Shown: in pieces, positions 60,593 to 64,000 of the stretch | How positions within the stretch are numbered: the first letter of the stretch is position 1 | Layout: every line of letters starts with the position of its first letter | Translations under genes and position numbers: made by a program | The notes under the pieces: model-generated | The model's input: only the letters and a program-made list of their open reading frames with translations | Database searches by the model: none | Told to the model about the DNA's origin: nothing | DNA from: Pseudobutyrivibrio sp. ACV-2 | GTDB lineage: Bacteria; Bacillota; Clostridia; Lachnospirales; Lachnospiraceae | NCBI RefSeq assembly: GCF_900107545.1 | Contig: NZ_FNQZ01000004.1 | Location: forward strand, 1 to 64,000 | DNA: 64,000 bases | Direction: 5' to 3'

Positions 60593-60796
60593 ATGAGCAA
60601 AGGTACAGTAAAGTGGTTCAACAACTCAAAGGGCTACGGATTTATCTCAGACGAAGCTGGAAACGATGTATTCGTTCACTTCAGCGGCATTAACTCAGAG
60701 GGTTTCAAGACTCTTGAAGAAGGTGCTACAGTTGAGTATGAAGTAACTGATGGGGCAAAGGGACCACAGGCTGTTAACGTAACAGTTGTACGTTAA
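60593..60796 (+). CDS. cspA: Cold shock protein
   Basis: A 67-residue single cold shock domain. The RNA-binding motifs KGYGFI (RNP1) and DVFVHF (RNP2) are intact, with the standard [11 protein letters not shown] opening. It binds single-stranded RNA and prevents unwanted structure. Codon use is strongly biased, which fits high expression. TTGGAGG precedes the start and a terminator follows. Confidence 0.96.
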   Translation: MSKGTVKWFNNSKGYGFISDEAGNDVFVHFSGINSEGFKTLEEGATVEYEVTDGAKGPQAVNVTVVR

Positions 60797-60885
60797 TCAA
60801 ATTCATTAATCATATGTTTGGGATACCTTTGGTTGTGTTATGAAAAACAGGCTTTAGGCAATACAAAGATGATTAAGGGGAGAGA

Positions 60886-60921
60886 GGCAGTGTAATTTTA
60901 TATTACACTGCCACTTTTTTT
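60886..60921 (+). terminator. Rho-independent terminator after cspA
   Basis: Stem GGCAGTGTAAT / ATTACACTGCC, loop TTTAT, followed by ACT and T7. Confidence 0.95.
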
Positions 60922-60933
60922 AGGAGGAACTTT

Positions 60934-62079
60934 TTGAAAAAATTTATAAGTTTTCTAATCAATACCATTATCCTACTGGCGTTAATTACGGGAGCTATTT
61001 ATTTAGGAACCTACGTCCTTAAATATTTTAAGGGTTCTAAAGGTCCAATAGTTCCAATAATAGCCGAGCCTAAGGTTGTAGAGAGTGTCTCTTATGACCG
61101 TTATGCCTACCAGCAGCTTGATGAGGAAGCCCAAACGATTTATGATCAGGTCTATAACTGTATCATTGAATATAATGATAAAGTGTCATTATCTACAAAG
61201 GATAGTGAAGTTTTACAGCTGGCCTTTGAAGCAGTTATGTCAGATTATGGCGATTTGTTTTGGGTAAATGGCTATCAGTATAATACCTACTCATCTGGTA
61301 GTGAAGTGGTAGGCATTGAGTTCTTGCCCAAATATACTATCAACAAGGAACAAAGGGATGTATACCAGGCTACAATAGAGGCTAAAGCAGATGAGTGGCT
61401 TTCTGGTATTAGTGATTCTGCCAGTGATTTTGACAAGGCCTTATATGTATTTGAAACGCTGATCAATAATGTAGATTACAATCCGGAAAGTGATGAAAAT
61501 CAAAACATACTCAGCGTATTTTTATATCAATCTACAGTATGTCAAGGTTATGCAGATGCTGCCTGGTATTTGTTAGACCGGTTGGACATAAATAGTACCA
61601 TTATAGCGGGGACAGCTAATGGTGAGAATCATGCCTGGAATTTGGTTTATCTGGATGGTGCTTATTACTACATGGACATTACATGGGGAAACAGCAAATA
61701 TCTGGATAGTAACAATGATACAACAAAGCGAGTTAACTACGCATATTTGGCTATGACCAGCGAGGAACTACTTCAGAATCATGTAATTACATCCAGCTTT
61801 GAAGTACCGGAATGCCTGTCGAACCAGGATAATTACTACGTACATCAGGGACTTTATTATGATCAGTTTGCTCCAGAAGCTATAGGCTCTCAGCTTAAAC
61901 AGTCCTACGAATCTGGCGAGGCAGAAATCTCTTTGAAATTTAGTGATTCTGACCTGTTTTCTCAGGTTATGACTTATTTTATAGACGAAAATCACTTATC
62001 AGAGTATTGCAGAGGCCTCAAGTCAGTGTATTATCTGAAGGATGAAAGTGTCAATGTTCTTACTATTCAGTGGAATTAA
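60934..62079 (+). CDS. Membrane-anchored transglutaminase-like protein
   Basis: A 381-residue protein starting with TTG (AGGAGG 6 bases upstream). One membrane helix (SFLINTIILLALITGAIYLG) anchors it; the rest is outside. The transglutaminase-like core has Cys203 (STVCQGYADAAWYLLDRL), His233 (GENHAWNLVYLDG) and Asp248 (YYYMDITWG), the complete Cys-His-Asp triad in the usual spacing. Such proteins act as surface proteases or cross-linkers; substrates are unknown. It is distinct from the larger protein at 16116. Confidence 0.87.
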   Translation: MKKFISFLINTIILLALITGAIYLGTYVLKYFKGSKGPIVPIIAEPKVVESVSYDRYAYQQLDEEAQTIYDQVYNCIIEYNDKVSLSTKDSEVLQLAFEAVMSDYGDLFWVNGYQYNTYSSGSEVVGIEFLPKYTINKEQRDVYQATIEAKADEWLSGISDSASDFDKALYVFETLINNVDYNPESDENQNILSVFLYQSTVCQGYADAAWYLLDRLDINSTIIAGTANGENHAWNLVYLDGAYYYMDITWGNSKYLDSNNDTTKRVNYAYLAMTSEELLQNHVITSSFEVPECLSNQDNYYVHQGLYYDQFAPEAIGSQLKQSYESGEAEISLKFSDSDLFSQVMTYFIDENHLSEYCRGLKSVYYLKDESVNVLTIQWN

Positions 62080-62160
62080 AGGGGATTCTTGGAATGATGG
62101 ACATATGAGAATAAATACACATGTAGTTTTAAAAACCACATGTTGAATTAATAAAAACTA

Positions 62161-62189
62161 TTTACGTGGAAATACCCTAGTGCTATAAT
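62161..62189 (+). promoter_or_regulatory. Predicted degV-like gene promoter
   Basis: TTTACG (62161-62166), 17-base spacer, and an extended -10, TGCTATAAT (62181-62189), 32 bases before the start. Upstream, ACATGTAGTTTT and AAAACCACATGT (about 62119-62145) form a hairpin without T-run. Confidence 0.6.
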
Positions 62190-62220
62190 CTCTGTTGAAG
62201 AAGATTATCGGAGGATTACC

Positions 62221-63057
62221 ATGTACAAAATTATTTTAGATAGCTGTGGGGAGCTTACAGAAGAGATGAAGGCAGATGGACGTTTTGTAAACGTTCCACT
62301 TACTCTAGAAATTGACGGCGAGCATATTATTGATGACGAGACCTTTGACCAGGCTGACTTTATTAAAAAAGTTAAAGAAAGCCCAAATGCTCCTAAATCA
62401 GCATGTCCATCACCTCATGCATATATGGCGGAAATGGAGTGCGACGCAGATAATATCTACGTGGTTACATTATCAGGAGAGCTTTCAGGCTCATATAATA
62501 GCGCATGCCTTGGCAAGGATCTTTACGAGGAAGAGGATACCTCAAAAAATATCCATGTTTTCAATTCTAAGTCAGCATCCATCGGTGAAACTCTGATCGC
62601 CATGAAAATAGCTGAGTGTGAAGAAGCTGGCATGTCATTTGAGCAGGTTATTGAGGCTGTAGATGCCTATATCGAAAACCAGCATACATTCTTTGTACTT
62701 GAGACACTTGAGACCTTCAGAAAATCCGGTCGTCTTTCAGGACTTAAGGCTGCCATTGCAGAAACACTTAATATCAAGGTTGTAATGGGTTCTACAGATA
62801 CAGGATATATTCAGCAGCTTGCAAAGGGACGCGGCATGGCCCAGACAGTCGACAAGATGACAAAGTGCGTCATGGATGTTACCACGGGTTGTGAAGATAA
62901 AATTTTGGCAATTTCTCATTGCAACTGCCCAGAACGTGCTCTATCATTAAAGAAAAAAATGGAGTCGTTGGCCAATTTTAAGGACATCTTTATTGTGGAC
63001 ATGAGAGGCGTCAGCACTATGTACGCAAATGATGGTGGAGTTATTTTGGTCGTATAA
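62221..63057 (+). CDS. DegV-family fatty-acid-binding protein
   Basis: A 278-residue DegV protein (YKIILDSCGELTEEMKADG at the start, SACPSPHAYMAEME for the ligand site, VVTLSGELSGSYNSA, FFVLETLETFRKSGRLSG). DegV proteins (FakB-like) bind a fatty acid and can present it to a fatty acid kinase; no kinase gene is adjacent. Good GGAGG site 5 bases before ATG. The folC gene starts 6 bases after its stop, so the two may be co-transcribed. Confidence 0.92.
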   Translation: MYKIILDSCGELTEEMKADGRFVNVPLTLEIDGEHIIDDETFDQADFIKKVKESPNAPKSACPSPHAYMAEMECDADNIYVVTLSGELSGSYNSACLGKDLYEEEDTSKNIHVFNSKSASIGETLIAMKIAECEEAGMSFEQVIEAVDAYIENQHTFFVLETLETFRKSGRLSGLKAAIAETLNIKVVMGSTDTGYIQQLAKGRGMAQTVDKMTKCVMDVTTGCEDKILAISHCNCPERALSLKKKMESLANFKDIFIVDMRGVSTMYANDGGVILVV

Positions 63058-63063
63058 TTAACT

Positions 63064-64000
63064 ATGACATATGATCAGGTAGTAAATACAATTGATAATA
63101 AACGCCGTTTTGGTAAGGCTTGTGGGCGAGATGTTACAAAAGAATTTATGGAGGTCCTAGGACATCCTGAGCTTGGAAAACATATTATTCACATAGCTGG
63201 TACCAATGGCAAAGGATCAGTAGCAGCTTTTGTGAGTAGTATCTTGCAGGCTGCTTCTTTTTCGTCTAAAACGTCCTTTAAGGTAGGACTTTTTACATCA
63301 CCACATCTAATCGATTACACTGAGCGCATCCAGGTGGATGGCAAGCAAATCTCAAGAGAAGATGTGAGAAGACTTGGGGAAATGCTTCTTTCAATGAATC
63401 TTGAGCTTGAAGCTACCATGTTTGACTACTGGCTTGCTATGGCACTTTTATATTTCAAGGAGCAGGAAGTAGACTATATAGTTCTTGAGACTGGCCTTGG
63501 TGGTGCAAAGGATTCTACTAATGGATTAAGCCAGGTTCCTAAGGTCTGTGCCATTACATCTATAGGCTTAGAGCACACCCAGTATCTTGGGGATACACTT
63601 GAAGCTATAGCAGGAGAAAAAGCCGGGATTATAAAGGCGAATATTCCTGTTGTAATAGGACAGATGGATAACGAGGCTGCAGCAGTAATTGAGACCCGTG
63701 CTAAGGACTTAGGTTGTGCACTTACCAAAGCGGACGAGGTGGATAAGTCACTTAAACTTGGTCTGTTTGGTGAATATCAACGGAAAAATGCTGCAGTTGC
63801 GGTGGAAATCATCAAGAGTCTGAGCCTTACTGTGGATAATCAGACGATAGAAAAAGGACTTGCAAATGCAGTCTGGCCAGGAAGAATGCAAATCATTAAC
63901 GAGGCGCCTTTTGTTATGGTAGATGGTGCCCACAATCCCGCTGGAGTAAGAGCATTGTATGAAAGTTTGGTGTCCGAATTTCCATCAGAGAGATTTTCAT
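63064..64000 (+). CDS. folC: Folylpolyglutamate/dihydrofolate synthase, N-terminal part (3' end outside window)
   Basis: The frame is open from ATG 63064 to the window end (312 codons). HIAGTNGKGSVAAFV is the ATP-binding P-loop of FolC; VGLFTSPHLIDYTERIQVDG follows as expected; LETGLGGAKDSTN and MVDGAHNPAGV are Mur-ligase-type catalytic motifs. It adds glutamate to folates, and perhaps to dihydropteroate. No strong ribosome site precedes the start, so it may depend on translation of the upstream DegV gene. Confidence 0.93.
   Translation, partial: MTYDQVVNTIDNKRRFGKACGRDVTKEFMEVLGHPELGKHIIHIAGTNGKGSVAAFVSSILQAASFSSKTSFKVGLFTSPHLIDYTERIQVDGKQISREDVRRLGEMLLSMNLELEATMFDYWLAMALLYFKEQEVDYIVLETGLGGAKDSTNGLSQVPKVCAITSIGLEHTQYLGDTLEAIAGEKAGIIKANIPVVIGQMDNEAAAVIETRAKDLGCALTKADEVDKSLKLGLFGEYQRKNAAVAVEIIKSLSLTVDNQTIEKGLANAVWPGRMQIINEAPFVMVDGAHNPAGVRALYESLVSEFPSERFS

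Overview
The window is a chromosomal stretch of a low-GC, anaerobic Firmicute. It most resembles a Lachnospiraceae genome of the Butyrivibrio/Pseudobutyrivibrio kind; this is inferred from gene content and style, not from a marker gene. Supporting signs are an acc-fab fatty acid cluster that uses FabK and carries its own MarR regulator, a type I QueF queuosine operon behind a leader that looks like a preQ1 riboswitch, an FMN-riboswitch-controlled RibU, AraC-controlled sugar loci with a GPH symporter, an MscL with a C-terminal zinc ribbon, and many strong Shine-Dalgarno sites. I see no rRNA, tRNA, transposase, prophage or CRISPR array. Most of the window is ordinary, well-packed core and metabolic DNA, with unusual dispersed DNA/RNA structures in the gaps.

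Layout. 1-6.6 kb: the tail of a GNAT acetyltransferase, a secreted clostripain-family (C11) protease, and a MATE exporter divergent from a LysR regulator. 6.7-14 kb: a glycoside locus (GH2 enzyme, a 59-residue membrane protein, GPH symporter, GH3 enzyme, AraC regulator). 14-18.3 kb: the MoxR-DUF58-transglutaminase trio. 18.4-22.2 kb: a chemoreceptor followed by a lone sugar-binding lipoprotein and a second lipoprotein. 22.3-32.6 kb: acpP-accBCDA-fabH-fabK-fabD-fabG-fabF-fabZ-marR, which supplies every step from acetyl-CoA to saturated acyl-ACP; two copies of a palindrome flank its promoter. 32.7-35.3 kb: a DHH phosphoesterase, then the FMN riboswitch and ribU. 35.3-40 kb: an AraC regulator divergent from a 6-deoxysugar operon (isomerase-like protein, RhaD, RhaB). 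40-47.3 kb: SPFH protein, RarA, aminotransferase, ProC, anion permease and radical SAM protein. 47.3-50.5 kb: riboswitch-like leader and queD-queE-folE-queC-queF. 50.5-55.4 kb: a beta-helix lipoprotein, DinB, MscL and an SseB fusion. 55.6-60.4 kb: MFS transporter, glycerophosphodiesterase, lipase-like hydrolase and a ClpX-type ATPase. 60.6-64 kb: cold shock protein, transglutaminase-like protein, DegV and the start of FolC.

The most unusual content lies outside the proteins. (1) A family of structured elements shares a 5' box (CATYTAGATGAGC) and a 3' box (GCGGACTAGG) around long, sequence-unrelated but self-complementary stems. Three members fill exactly the three large gaps of the fab operon and a fourth lies at 55.5 kb. 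(2) The genes just upstream of these elements, and proC upstream of another hairpin repeat, switch near their 3' ends to codons ending almost only in A or C. (3) A 10-bp palindrome, CGTAWWTACG, occurs 13 times, mostly inside genes, far above chance. (4) A second hairpin repeat family (CTTCCCCC...GGGGGAAG...GATGAGG) occurs three times. (5) One terminator hairpin contains both stop codons of two convergent genes and gives both proteins the same C-terminal residues.
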